A stretch of DNA of 64,000 nt from an uncultured Eubacteriales bacterium (lineage in GTDB: Bacteria > Bacillota > Clostridia > Lachnospirales > Cellulosilyticaceae), in NCBI GenBank assembly GCA_900551325.1, contig URVM01000012.1:26036-90035 (forward strand). Direction: 5' to 3'. Under the pieces are notes generated by a model, which made no database searches, was not told where the DNA came from, and saw only the letters and a list, made by a program, of their open reading frames with translations. The position numbers were made by a program, and so were the translations under genes. Position 1 is the stretch's first letter. Each line of letters starts with the position of its first letter. Below, piece by piece: positions 54,849-63,946 of the stretch.

Positions 54849-56225
54849 ATGTCAGGTATAGGCTTGATTATTATGTTCATTGTTGCAGTTGTTATTATGA
54901 TTTTAGCTATTTCTAAGTTTAAGGTTCATCCATTTTTAGCTATTATGGGTGTTTCTTTACTTCTTGGAATGGCAGCAGGTATTCCACTTGAAGAACTTCC
55001 TAAAACAATTGGTGCAGGTTTTAGTGGAACTTTTACAAGCATTGGTATTGTTATTATTCTAGGTGCATTAATTGGTATTATTTTAGAAAAGACAGGCGCA
55101 GCAGTAAAGCTTGCAGATTTAGTTGTTAAATTAGTAGGGAAGAAAAGACCAGAACTTGCAATACTTATTATGGGATGGGTTGTTTCTATTCCAGTATTTT
55201 GTGATAGTGGTTTTGTTATTTTAGATCCTATTCGTAAAGCCATGAGAAAGCGTACACAAGCTTCTAGTGTAGCTATGACTGTAGCACTTGCAGCAGGCCT
55301 ATATGTGTCCCATGTATTTATTCCACCTACACCAGGACCTATTGCAGCAGCAGGATCTGTAGGACTTGGAGAAAATTTATTGCTTATTATAGGTTTTGGT
55401 GCACTTGTATCTATTCCAGCTTTAATACCAGCGTATTTCTATGCTAAATATATTGGTAAAAAAGTAAAAGTATCTGAAGATCAAGATGATGCAGTCGTTT
55501 CAAAAACATATGAACAGCTTGTAGCAGAATATGGTAAGCTTCCAAGTGGTTTAATGGCACTTGCACCAATTGTGGTACCTATTATTCTTATGACACTTGG
55601 TTCTGTTGCAGCAGTTCTTAAATGGGAAGGTATAGTAATGAGCATTTGTACTTTCCTTGGGAATCCTATGATTGCCTTAACTATAGGTTTGTTATTTGCT
55701 ATAGGTATACTTATGAGTCGCAAACAATTAGGTGAATTTAATGCTCTAACAAATGAAACATTAAAAGTTGTAGGACCAATCTTGTTTGTAACAGCAGCAG
55801 GTGGTGTACTTGGAAAAGTTATTACTACAGCAGGATTTGTTGATTATATTAAAGACAATGCAAGTTTCTTATCTGTAGTAGGGATTTTCTTCCCATTTTT
55901 AGTAGCAGCTATTTTAAAGACTGCACAAGGTTCTTCTACAGTTGCTATTACAACAACTGCAGCTATAATGGGATCTTTTGCAGAGTCAGGTACAATGATG
56001 GCAGCTCTTGGACTTACTACACCAGTAGCTGCAGCTCTTACAGTTATGGCTATTGGAGCAGGTGCCATGACGGTTTCTCATGCAAATGATAGTTACTTCT
56101 GGGTTGTAACCAACTTTGGAGGAATGGAACCTCAAGAAGGTTATAAGACTCATACAATAACTACTTTAATTATGGGAATATCATCTATGATATTTATATA
56201 TATTCTCTCTTTATTTTTAATCTAA
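54849..56225 (+). CDS. GntP-family permease, probable glycerate/gluconate importer
   Basis: A 458-residue membrane protein with about twelve helices. GntP-family motifs include MGVSLLLGMAAGIPLEELPKTIGAGF, SIPVFCDSGFVIL, LYVSHVFIPPTPGP and the C-terminal SHANDSYFWVV. The family imports gluconate and related acids with protons. Placement between cdaR and glycerate kinase makes D-glycerate the likely substrate. Confidence 0.92.
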   Translation: MSGIGLIIMFIVAVVIMILAISKFKVHPFLAIMGVSLLLGMAAGIPLEELPKTIGAGFSGTFTSIGIVIILGALIGIILEKTGAAVKLADLVVKLVGKKRPELAILIMGWVVSIPVFCDSGFVILDPIRKAMRKRTQASSVAMTVALAAGLYVSHVFIPPTPGPIAAAGSVGLGENLLLIIGFGALVSIPALIPAYFYAKYIGKKVKVSEDQDDAVVSKTYEQLVAEYGKLPSGLMALAPIVVPIILMTLGSVAAVLKWEGIVMSICTFLGNPMIALTIGLLFAIGILMSRKQLGEFNALTNETLKVVGPILFVTAAGGVLGKVITTAGFVDYIKDNASFLSVVGIFFPFLVAAILKTAQGSSTVAITTTAAIMGSFAESGTMMAALGLTTPVAAALTVMAIGAGAMTVSHANDSYFWVVTNFGGMEPQEGYKTHTITTLIMGISSMIFIYILSLFLI

Positions 56226-56352
56226 TATTTAAGCTTTAGTGTATAAGTTATTTAATTGAAATATTAAATTTATGAGGAGCAAATATCAAAAGGCATTTTA
56301 AATATTAGACAGAAGCTAAGGGAGGAAATTTAGCTAGAAGAGGATGGGTTTG

Positions 56353-57477
56353 ATGAAAAAAGTAATTGTAATTCCAGATTCGTTCAAAGGTACAATAAGT
56401 TCTCAAGAAGTATGTGAAATAATGGCAAAAGCCATAAAGGATTATAAAGAAAATATAGAAGTTGTAAGTATTCCAGTTGCAGATGGAGGGGAAGGAAGTG
56501 TAGATGCCTATCTTCTTGCATTACAAGGTGAGAAAGTATGGTGTAGGGTAAAGGGACCTTTCTTTGAAGAGATAGACGCTTTCTATGGGAGAATTGGTAA
56601 AGATACAGCAGTAGTGGAGATGGCAGCTTGCGCTGGGTTGCCCCTTGTAGAAGGAAAGGCAAATCCTATGTTAACCACTACTTATGGTGTAGGAGAGCTT
56701 ATAGAACATGCTATTCAAAATGGTGCAAAAAAGATTATTGTAGGGCTAGGTGGAAGTTGTACCAATGATGGTGGAACAGGGGCAGCCGCAGCACTTGGCG
56801 TACGCTTTTATAATAAAGAAGGTAAGTCCTTCATTCCAACAGGAGGCACTTTAAAAGATATTATAAGAATAGATGCTATAGAATGTATGGAACGCTTAGC
56901 CGGAATAAAAATAATTACTATGTGTGATATCGATAATCCTCTTTATGGTAAAAATGGTGCAGCTTATATTTTTGGTCCTCAAAAAGGTGCAGATGAGCAG
57001 ATGGTAGAGGCGCTTGATAGTGGGCTTAGACAATTATCTGAGCGCATAGAAGTTTGGCTTGGAAAAGATGTAGCCAAATTAAAAGGTGCAGGTGCAGCTG
57101 GTGGAATGGGAGCAGGTATGGTAGCTTTCTTTGGAAGCAAGCTGCAAATGGGTATAGAAACTGTACTAGATGTAGTAAACTTTGAACACTTATTAGAAGA
57201 TGCAGATATAGTTTTTACAGGAGAAGGTAAGATTGACTCTCAAAGCTTAAGTGGTAAAGTTGTAATGGGTGTAGCAAGACGGGCCAAAGCATGTGGTGTA
57301 CCTACTATTGTATTAGCTGGTGCTATAGGCGAAGGTATAGAGCCCATTTATGATGAAGGGGTAAAGGCTATCTTTAGTATTAATAAAGCACCTATACCTT
57401 TTGAAGAGGCCAGACATAAATCTAAGGAAAACTTGTATTTTATGATGAAAAACATATTAAATCTTTTAGAGCGCTAA
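56353..57477 (+). CDS. Glycerate kinase
   Basis: A 374-residue enzyme of the GarK/GlxK family, phosphorylating D-glycerate to 2-phosphoglycerate. It begins MKKVIVIPDSFKGTISS and has VADGGEGSVDA, VGLGGSCTNDGGTG, AAGGMGAGMVAFF and FTGEGKIDSQSLSGK, all family hallmarks, at the usual length. The ATG at 56353 follows AGAAGAGG; an in-frame ATG at 56344 abuts that site. Preceded by the permease and cdaR. A broken paralogue lies at 63404-63844. Confidence 0.94.
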   Translation: MKKVIVIPDSFKGTISSQEVCEIMAKAIKDYKENIEVVSIPVADGGEGSVDAYLLALQGEKVWCRVKGPFFEEIDAFYGRIGKDTAVVEMAACAGLPLVEGKANPMLTTTYGVGELIEHAIQNGAKKIIVGLGGSCTNDGGTGAAAALGVRFYNKEGKSFIPTGGTLKDIIRIDAIECMERLAGIKIITMCDIDNPLYGKNGAAYIFGPQKGADEQMVEALDSGLRQLSERIEVWLGKDVAKLKGAGAAGGMGAGMVAFFGSKLQMGIETVLDVVNFEHLLEDADIVFTGEGKIDSQSLSGKVVMGVARRAKACGVPTIVLAGAIGEGIEPIYDEGVKAIFSINKAPIPFEEARHKSKENLYFMMKNILNLLER

Positions 57478-57505
57478 TCCTTATGGGAGAAGCGCTTTTA
57501 TTTAT
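57470..57505 (+). terminator. Intrinsic terminator overlapping the glycerate kinase stop
   Basis: AGCGCT near 57470 pairs with AGCGCT near 57490, followed by TTTTATTTATT. The 5' arm contains the stop codon region. Confidence 0.6.
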
Positions 57506-57566
57506 TATCATAATTCATATTTTGCAATAGTAAATTTATGGATAAATAGTTTGAAAGAAAAGTAGT

Positions 57567-57595
57567 TTGATATTCAAATTAAACTAAGGTATACT
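57567..57595 (+). promoter_or_regulatory. Promoter of the degV-like gene
   Basis: TTGATA at 57567 and TATACT at 57590 are 17 bp apart, about 60 bp before the ATG. Confidence 0.6.
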
Positions 57596-57656
57596 CCTCT
57601 TATAAAATTAAAGACAAATTAAATACCTAAATAATAACACGGAGGTTAAAAATAAT

Positions 57657-58523
57657 ATGAAGATAAAATTAATGACAGACTCGGCATGTGATTTGCCATT
57701 ATCATATATTCAAGAACATGAAATTGGTGTAGGTTGCTTAGAAGTGAATATAGAAGGAAAATTTATTCCAGATGATTTTGGTCAAACTATGCCTTACAAA
57801 GATTTTTATGCACGCCTCCGCGGTGGAGAACAAACCAGCACATCCCAAGTAAATATACATACCTTTGAAGAGCTTTTTGAAGATGCAGTTAAGAAAGGTT
57901 ATGCTATTATTTACATTGGACTTGCGGCTGTTTTAAGTGGAACAGTAAATAGTGCCAGTATAGCACGTTTAAATATTTTAGAACGTTATCCAGATGCAGA
58001 TATTTCAGTTATTGATTCAAAGAGTGCTTCTTTAGGAGAGGGACTTCTTGTAACAAAGGCTTGCCAGATGATTGAAGCGGGTTATACAAAGGAAGAGATT
58101 GTAGAGTGGGTAGAATCTAATCGTACAAAAGTTATTCATGCTATCACTGTAGATGATCTTAACTTCCTTAAAAGAGGTGGACGTATATCTGCTACTACAG
58201 CAGCTATAGGAGGCATGCTTGGGATTAAACCAAGTATTAAATTTGATGATGAAGGTAAAGTATTACCAGGTGCAAAATTAAAAGGAAATAAAAATGCACT
58301 TAAGTATTTGGTAAATGAAGTAGTAGAAAAGGGTGTAGACTTAGAAAACCAAACTTTATTTATTTGTCATGGAGATGTAGAAGATAGAGCTGAGACACTA
58401 AAAGCTATGATTCTAGAAAAAGTAAAAGTAAAAGACGTGATTATGAATCATTTAGGTACAGTAATTGGAACCCATGGTGGACCAGGGGCCATGGCTGTTA
58501 TGTTTTTAGGTACCAAAAGATAA
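57657..58523 (+). CDS. DegV family fatty-acid-binding protein
   Basis: A 288-residue DegV protein: MTDSACDLPLSYI at the start, GGEQTSTSQVN, AVLSGTVNSASIA, SKSASLGEGLLV, VDDLNFLKRGGRISATTA and the C-terminal GTVIGTHGGPGAMAVMF. Family members bind fatty acids and, as FakB, supply them to a FakA kinase. No fakA gene is nearby, so the partner is presumably elsewhere. It has its own promoter and terminator. Confidence 0.94.
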   Translation: MKIKLMTDSACDLPLSYIQEHEIGVGCLEVNIEGKFIPDDFGQTMPYKDFYARLRGGEQTSTSQVNIHTFEELFEDAVKKGYAIIYIGLAAVLSGTVNSASIARLNILERYPDADISVIDSKSASLGEGLLVTKACQMIEAGYTKEEIVEWVESNRTKVIHAITVDDLNFLKRGGRISATTAAIGGMLGIKPSIKFDDEGKVLPGAKLKGNKNALKYLVNEVVEKGVDLENQTLFICHGDVEDRAETLKAMILEKVKVKDVIMNHLGTVIGTHGGPGAMAVMFLGTKR

Positions 58524-58554
58524 AGTAACATAAGTGATAAAAATGAATAAAATG

Positions 58555-58594
58555 AAAAGAGTAGGCTACTCGAGCATGTGGTCTACTCTTTTAT
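58555..58594 (+). terminator. Intrinsic terminator
   Basis: AAAAGAGTAG pairs with CTACTCTTTT after the degV-like gene. Confidence 0.8.
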
Positions 58595-58674
58595 TATATG
58601 GATCTATGAAATGAGTTAAGTATTTGGAATACAGAAAGTAGTATATAAATAAGAATTTACAAAGGGAGGGCTTT

Positions 58675-59349
58675 ATGCAAAATAAGATTATGAATCGTAT
58701 GAAGAATAATTTGATTGAGAGTAGAGTCACTATGGGTATAGTTCTCATCCCTATATTGATTGTTATAGGCGTGTTAGGAAGTGTGCTAGGAAGTTTATAC
58801 TTACCAAGAGTATTGGAGGGGTTATTTTCTGTAGAAGAATATGGTTATGTATATGGGGTACTGTATCCTACTATGTGGGGGAATCTGGCTCTAATTCTTG
58901 TAACAGTTAGTACAGTATTAATAGGTTTAGGGTTAATGATTATATGGTTTAGATGGGTATTTCGTACTGTAGACTTAAGTATTATGCTTATGGAATATTT
59001 TGTGATTATGTGTGTAGTCATATGTCTACCTGCTCTAATGATTCATAATGAAAATGTGGTTGCCACTTATGAAATGTATCGTTTAGATGTAGAAGCTTAC
59101 AAAAAAGAAGAAGTAAACACCTATTATGGGAAAATAGTGAAAGTGGAACAGGGTTATCTACAAATACCACAAAGTAAGAATCTAACAAAAGGTATGTTGC
59201 AGTACTGGGAGTGTAAAGACGAGAACTTGTACTTAATAAGTGCTAGTTATTTAAATAATACTTTTGAGTATGAGGAAGGAACAGATTATCAAATTACCTA
59301 TTTACCAAGGACTTACTTAATTACTAGTATTAAAGTGGTTGAACCATAG
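58675..59349 (+). CDS. Membrane protein of unknown function
   Basis: A 224-residue protein with three hydrophobic segments (about 23-43, 62-88 and 103-122) followed by a soluble C-terminal domain of about 95 residues rich in beta strands (YYGKIVKVEQGYLQIPQS, YEEGTDYQITYLPRTY). I recognise no family. It has a clear AAAGGGAGGG ribosome binding site and a terminator at 59362, so it is a single-gene transcript. Confidence 0.7.
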   Translation: MQNKIMNRMKNNLIESRVTMGIVLIPILIVIGVLGSVLGSLYLPRVLEGLFSVEEYGYVYGVLYPTMWGNLALILVTVSTVLIGLGLMIIWFRWVFRTVDLSIMLMEYFVIMCVVICLPALMIHNENVVATYEMYRLDVEAYKKEEVNTYYGKIVKVEQGYLQIPQSKNLTKGMLQYWECKDENLYLISASYLNNTFEYEEGTDYQITYLPRTYLITSIKVVEP

Positions 59350-59361
59350 GACTATATAAAT

Positions 59362-59414
59362 AAAAAAGACTATTAGGTAGATGAGAGTTTAATCACTACC
59401 TAATAGTCTTTTTT
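59362..59414. terminator. Bidirectional intrinsic terminator
   Basis: AAAAAAGACTATTAGGTAG pairs with CTACCTAATAGTCTTTTTT between the convergent membrane-protein and galE genes. Confidence 0.88.
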
Positions 59415-59423
59415 ATTTATTAA

Positions 59424-60413
59424 TTATTTGGCATATCCGTTAGGGTGTCCTTGATGCCATTTCCAAGCAGAAGCGATAATTTCTTCTACATCTGTGTATT
59501 TAGGCTCCCAACCAAGTATGGATTTAGCTTTATCTGATGAAGCAATAAGAACAGCAGGGTCTCCAGCACGTCTTTCTCCTATAACTTGTGGAATAGGGTG
59601 TCCAGTTACTTTTCTTGCGGCTTCTACCATTTCTTTAACGGAGTAGCCTGTACTACTACCAAGATTAAAGATATTACTTTCTCCACCTTTAACAAGATAC
59701 TCAAGTGCTAAAATATGTGCATCCACTAAGTCTGTTACATGGATGTAGTCACGAATGCAAGTACCATCTTCAGTTTCGTAATCCTCTCCAAAGATGGTAA
59801 TATGTTCTCTTTGGCCAAGAGGTACTTGAAGGATGATAGGAATAATATGTGTTTCAGGATTATGAGCTTCCCCTATATGACCACCACTTGCAGCACCTGC
59901 TACGTTGAAGTAACGAAGACAAACATAGTTTAAATCATGAGCACTACTGGTCCACTTAAGCATTTTTTCAATAGCAAGTTTTGTTTCGCCATAAGTATTT
60001 GTAGGATGAGTAGGTGTTTCTTCTGTAATTGGCATAGTCTTAACATCACCATAAGTTGCAGCAGTAGAAGAAAAGACGATATAGCGTACACCATGTTCTA
60101 CCATTGTTTCTAGAAGGACTTGTGCACCTATTACATTGTTGCCATAGTATTTTAAAGGCTTTGTCATAGATTCACCAACAAGAGAGTTGGCTGCAAAATG
60201 CATTACCCCATCAAAATGTTCAGCAGCAAAGATTTGATCAAGGTTTTGTTTATTACGAATATCTGTATGATAGAAAGTAACACCTTGAGGGATAGAAGCC
60301 TCAAAGCCTGTTTCCAAGCTGTCAATAATAACAACTTCATGGCCTACTTCTAAAAGCTGCTTAACAGCATGAGAACCAATATATCCTGCTCCACCAACGA
60401 CTAAAATTTTCAT
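59424..60413 (-). CDS. galE: UDP-glucose 4-epimerase
   Basis: A 329-residue short-chain dehydrogenase/reductase. VGGAGYIGSHAVKQLL is the NAD-binding loop, YGETK holds the catalytic Tyr and Lys, and SSTAATYG the catalytic Ser/Thr; DGTCIRDYIHV and EPKYTDVEEII are typical of GalE. It interconverts UDP-glucose and UDP-galactose in the Leloir pathway or for cell-wall sugars. The ATG at 60413 follows GGAGGTAAT; an in-frame TTG at 60428 precedes the ribosome binding site. It stands alone, without galK or galT. Confidence 0.95.
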   Translation of the reverse strand: MKILVVGGAGYIGSHAVKQLLEVGHEVVIIDSLETGFEASIPQGVTFYHTDIRNKQNLDQIFAAEHFDGVMHFAANSLVGESMTKPLKYYGNNVIGAQVLLETMVEHGVRYIVFSSTAATYGDVKTMPITEETPTHPTNTYGETKLAIEKMLKWTSSAHDLNYVCLRYFNVAGAASGGHIGEAHNPETHIIPIILQVPLGQREHITIFGEDYETEDGTCIRDYIHVTDLVDAHILALEYLVKGGESNIFNLGSSTGYSVKEMVEAARKVTGHPIPQVIGERRAGDPAVLIASSDKAKSILGWEPKYTDVEEIIASAWKWHQGHPNGYAK

Positions 60414-60732
60414 AGATATTACCTCCAATAGTTATAAATATTAAATGATAGAAAAAAACTAAATGATACATATAAGATTGTATATAAGGAAAATGTGTTT
60501 AGTTTAATTATAGTATATTGGTAAAATTAATCAATACTTTACTAGTAAAATAATAATAAAATTTTAGTAAAGTGATTACTTACAAATTCTTTTCACTTAA
60601 ATTCAAATTAAGACTATCTAAATGATAATAATTAGTATATAATAGTAATATATATATTATAATAAAAAATCAGGTATAGGAAAAAAGTATTTGAAAATAA
60701 TAGAATTAGTACCTATACCAAGGAGATTAGAT

Positions 60733-61677
60733 ATGAACAAACAAGAAAAGCAGGTGGATTTAATCATTATTGGTGCTGGTCCAGCTGGTTTAACCGCTGG
60801 GATTTATGCAGCACGCGCTAATTTAGACACACTTATTTTAGAAAATGACATTATAGGTGGGCAAGTAAGATCTAGCTATACAGTAGAAAACTATCCAGGC
60901 TTTGAAACTATTACTGGTGTAGAACTAGCAGAGAAGATGGAAGCCCAAGCAACTGGTGAAGGTGTTATTATAGATGAGTTTGACTTTATCGAAAGCGTAA
61001 GTCTTACAGATACAGAAAAAATCGTTGAAACAGGCGACTATATATACAAACCAAAAGCAATTATTATTGCTACAGGTGCAAAGCCTAGAAAATTACCTAT
61101 TCCTAATGAAAATAAATACTTAGGTAAAGGTATTCATTACTGTGCAGTCTGTGATGGTGCAAACTATAAAGATGAAGTGATTGGCGTAGTAGGTGGCGGA
61201 AATGCTGCTTTAGAAGAAGCCATGTATTTAGCAAGACTTGGAAAGAAAGTTATACTCATTAGAAGATATGATTATTTTAAAGCAGAAGCTAAAGTATTAA
61301 AAGAAGTAGAAGCTACACCTAATATTGAAATCCTCTACAATCATGACTTAGTAAATGTAGAAGGTGGAGATTTTGTAGAAAAGGCTATAGTAAAAGATAC
61401 CAAAACTGGAGAAGAAAAAGAAATTCCTCTTAAAGCTGTTTTTGGTTATATAGGTACTGAGCCTAAGATTGATTTATTTAAAGACTATGTAAACATTGGA
61501 GAAGATGGTTATATCTTAGCTGATGAAAGTATGCAAACCAATATTCAAGGTGTTTATGTAGCTGGTGATGTAAGACAAAAAGAATTTAGACAAATTTCAA
61601 CAGCTGTGGCTGATGGAACAATTGCAGCCCTTAAAGCTGAAAAATATATTGTAAATATAAAGGAGAATGCAAAATGA
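60733..61677 (+). CDS. trxB: Thioredoxin reductase
   Basis: A 314-residue low-molecular-weight thioredoxin reductase. The FAD loop IIIGAGPAGLTAGIYAAR, redox-active CAVC in HYCAVCDGA, and VYVAGDVRQKEFRQISTAVADG are intact. The pyridine-nucleotide region reads VGGGNAALEEA and ILIRRYDYFKA, where NADPH-dependent enzymes more often have GGGDSA and HRRxxFRA, so nucleotide preference may differ. The ATG at 60733 follows AAGGAG; an in-frame TTG at 60691 is less likely. It overlaps the glutaredoxin-like gene by 4 bp and begins a redox cluster. Confidence 0.94.
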   Translation: MNKQEKQVDLIIIGAGPAGLTAGIYAARANLDTLILENDIIGGQVRSSYTVENYPGFETITGVELAEKMEAQATGEGVIIDEFDFIESVSLTDTEKIVETGDYIYKPKAIIIATGAKPRKLPIPNENKYLGKGIHYCAVCDGANYKDEVIGVVGGGNAALEEAMYLARLGKKVILIRRYDYFKAEAKVLKEVEATPNIEILYNHDLVNVEGGDFVEKAIVKDTKTGEEKEIPLKAVFGYIGTEPKIDLFKDYVNIGEDGYILADESMQTNIQGVYVAGDVRQKEFRQISTAVADGTIAALKAEKYIVNIKENAK

Positions 61678-61904
61678 TAAAAGTATATTCAGTAGAATGG
61701 TGTGGACCATGTCAAAAAGTAAAAAAATATTTAGATACTAAAGGTGTATCTTATGAAGTTGTAACAGTTGCTGATGCACAAGAAGACCGTGACATCGTAT
61801 TAGAAGTTTCAGGTCAAAGATCTGTACCTGTTACAGTAATTAATGATGAAGTTATTTTAGGTTTTGATAAACAAAAAATTGATGAAGCATTAAAAAGCTT
61901 ATAA
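61674..61904 (+). CDS. Glutaredoxin/thioredoxin-like small protein
   Basis: A 76-residue protein with the active site VEWCGPCQKVKKYL and the cis-proline segment RSVPVTVIND. Size and fold resemble glutaredoxin-like (NrdH-type) proteins, although the active site is CGPC as in thioredoxin. It is translationally coupled to trxB by an ATGA overlap, so it is probably reduced by that enzyme. Confidence 0.92.
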   Translation: MIKVYSVEWCGPCQKVKKYLDTKGVSYEVVTVADAQEDRDIVLEVSGQRSVPVTVINDEVILGFDKQKIDEALKSL

Positions 61905-61996
61905 GATATAAAGGGGATGGATAAGTATGTATTTACTTAGACTTCCCTTTTTTATTTAATAGACATAAAAGACAGACTAGAAAGGGATAGACAGAT

Positions 61997-63238
61997 ATGA
62001 ATGAGACAGATTTAGTTATATTACAAGAAGAGGCCGCAAGATGTTTAGGGTGTAAAAATGCAAGATGCAAAAAGCATTGTCCTATTAGTACACCTATTCC
62101 AGAAGTTATTAAGCTTTTCCAAGAAGGACAAATAAAAGAAGCAGGGGAAATGTTATTTGAAAATAATCCCCTATCTGCTATTTGTGCCATTGTGTGCCCT
62201 CATGAAAATCAATGTTATGGCAATTGTATTAAAGGGATAAAAGATGAGCCTATCCAGTTTTATGAATTAGAACGTTATTTATCAGATACATATTTAGATG
62301 AAGTTAACTTAATAGCACCTACTCCTATAGGAAAGAAAGTAGCCATTATTGGTTCAGGACCAGCAGGTATAACTATTGCTTTCCTACTAGGCACTAAAGG
62401 TTATGATATCACTATTTTTGAGAAAAATTCAGAAATTGGAGGAATGCTTCGTTATGGTATACCAGATTTTAGACTACCTGGTAAATTACTTAAACGTCTG
62501 CAAGAACAGCTTATTAGTTTAGGTGTAAAAATAAGATACAATACATTAGTAGGTCCTGTTGTTACTTTAGATCGTTTACAAGCAGATGGCTATGATGCTA
62601 TTTTCGTAGGTACAGGTGTATGGAATCCAAAACCTTTAAATATAAAAGGCGAGACATTAGGTCATGTCCACTATGCCGTAAATTATTTACAGTCACCAAA
62701 ATCTTACAATCTAGGTGAACGTGTTATTGTCATTGGAGCAGGAAATGTAGCTATGGACGCAGCTCGTACTGCTAAGAGACAAGGTGCAAAAGAAGTAGTA
62801 GTTGTTTATAGACGAGACTTTGAAGATATGCCAGCTACTAAAGTAGAAATTCATGAAGCCAAAGAAGATGGTGTAAGCTTTATGACTTATGAAGCACCAG
62901 TTGAAATTACAGGAGACGGTTTAATTACTCAAACTACAAGAAAGATAGTTGATGAAGAAGGGCGTCCAAAAGTTCAGACTGTACCAAATAGCAATAAGCT
63001 TATTCAGGCAGATTCAATTATTATTGCAGTTAGTCAAATACCAAAAAGTAATATTGTATTAAGTGCTAAAGACCTACAAATTAATGAGGCAGGACTTATC
63101 GTAACAGATGAAGAGGGTCACACTTCTAAGACGGGCGTCTTTGCTTCTGGCGATGTAGTAACAGGTGCACGTACAGTAGTAGAAGCAGTAGCTAATGCTA
63201 AAATTGTAGCTAGCAGTATAGAAACTTATTTAAGCTAA
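61997..63238 (+). CDS. GltD-like NAD(P)-dependent oxidoreductase, glutamate synthase small-subunit family
   Basis: A 413-residue flavoprotein. The N-terminal Fe-S region has CLGCKNARCKKHC and later CAIVCPHENQCYGNC, followed by the FAD loop AIIGSGPAGITIAFLLG, GMLRYGIPDFRLPGKL, the NAD(P) loop IVIGAGNVAMDAARTAKRQG and the C-terminal GVFASGDVVTGARTVVEAVA. This matches glutamate synthase beta-subunit-like proteins; without an alpha subunit nearby it may partner another enzyme or act alone. It lies 92 bp after the glutaredoxin-like gene and may belong to the same redox operon. Confidence 0.9.
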   Translation: MNETDLVILQEEAARCLGCKNARCKKHCPISTPIPEVIKLFQEGQIKEAGEMLFENNPLSAICAIVCPHENQCYGNCIKGIKDEPIQFYELERYLSDTYLDEVNLIAPTPIGKKVAIIGSGPAGITIAFLLGTKGYDITIFEKNSEIGGMLRYGIPDFRLPGKLLKRLQEQLISLGVKIRYNTLVGPVVTLDRLQADGYDAIFVGTGVWNPKPLNIKGETLGHVHYAVNYLQSPKSYNLGERVIVIGAGNVAMDAARTAKRQGAKEVVVVYRRDFEDMPATKVEIHEAKEDGVSFMTYEAPVEITGDGLITQTTRKIVDEEGRPKVQTVPNSNKLIQADSIIIAVSQIPKSNIVLSAKDLQINEAGLIVTDEEGHTSKTGVFASGDVVTGARTVVEAVANAKIVASSIETYLS

Positions 63239-63300
63239 ATACATTTTTAACTTCTCTCTGAAATTTAAAATAATTATATAAAATATTATAAAATCATATA

Positions 63301-63338
63301 AAAAATATGGTATATTAAAGATATACCATATTTTTTAT
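63301..63338 (+). terminator. Intrinsic terminator
   Basis: AAAAATATGGTATA pairs with TATACCATATTTTT with a T-run after the GltD-like gene. Confidence 0.8.
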
Positions 63339-63403
63339 ATATAAGTACACGGTGTACTTTTGGTAGCCTAAACTAAGTAAACTAAAAAATATTTTATGAG
63401 AAG

Positions 63404-63844
63404 GTGATGGGAGTGCAAAACATTATTGTAGTACCAGATTCTTTTAAAGTGACTAGGAGTTCAAGTGAAGTATGCCGTATCAAGAAAGAAGCCGTCCAAG
63501 CTACTAGCTATAGGGTTGGAGAACTTATGGCACATGCTATAGGACTAGGGGCTAAAAAGTTAATCGTAGAATTAGATGAAAGTTGTATGAAGGATGGAGG
63601 AACAGGAGCAGCAGTAGCTCTTGGAACAGTATTTTATGATCAAGAAGGGAAACCCTTCATCCCAACTAAGGATACTCTTAAAGAGATTAGACGTATTGAT
63701 GACTCCTATACGAAAAAATTACTTAGGGAAATTGAAATTATTATAATGTATGAAAATGAGGAAGCCCTTTGTGGTGAAGAAGGGATAGCATCTATGGCAG
63801 ACTTTTTAAATGCAGAGCTTCAAATAGATATGAAGCTCTCTTAA
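63404..63844 (+). pseudogene. Internally deleted glycerate kinase remnant
   Basis: A 146-codon open frame collinear with the glycerate kinase at 56353 but lacking two blocks. It keeps the start (IIVVPDSFKVTRSSSEVC), skips about 70 residues, continues with RVGELMAHAIGLGAKKLIVE and DGGTGAAVALGTVFY, then skips again to MADFLNAELQID and stops. The conserved GGSCTNDGG is changed to DESCMKDGG. The enzyme cannot be functional by family standards. A ribosome binding site-like AGAAGG remains before the GTG/ATG start. It abuts the dispersed repeat copy at 63850. Confidence 0.8.
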
Positions 63845-63849
63845 GTGAT

Positions 63850-63946
63850 CTACTAGGGTGACGTGCTGTGGGCTACTCCTACTCTGGCTTCACTTACGGC
63901 AGCTAAGAGTGGGTAAGCTCGGTATGAACAAGAACGCCAGAAACTT
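63850..63946 (+). mobile_element. Partial third copy of the fold-back element
   Basis: CGGCAGCTAAGAG (near 63897), AAGCTCGG and AGAACGCCAGAAACTT align in order and spacing with the left half of copy 1 (35152-35402). The terminal repeat is not recognisable and similarity stops after 63946, so it is degenerate or truncated. The last 54 bases of the window hold nothing that I can name. Confidence 0.55.
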
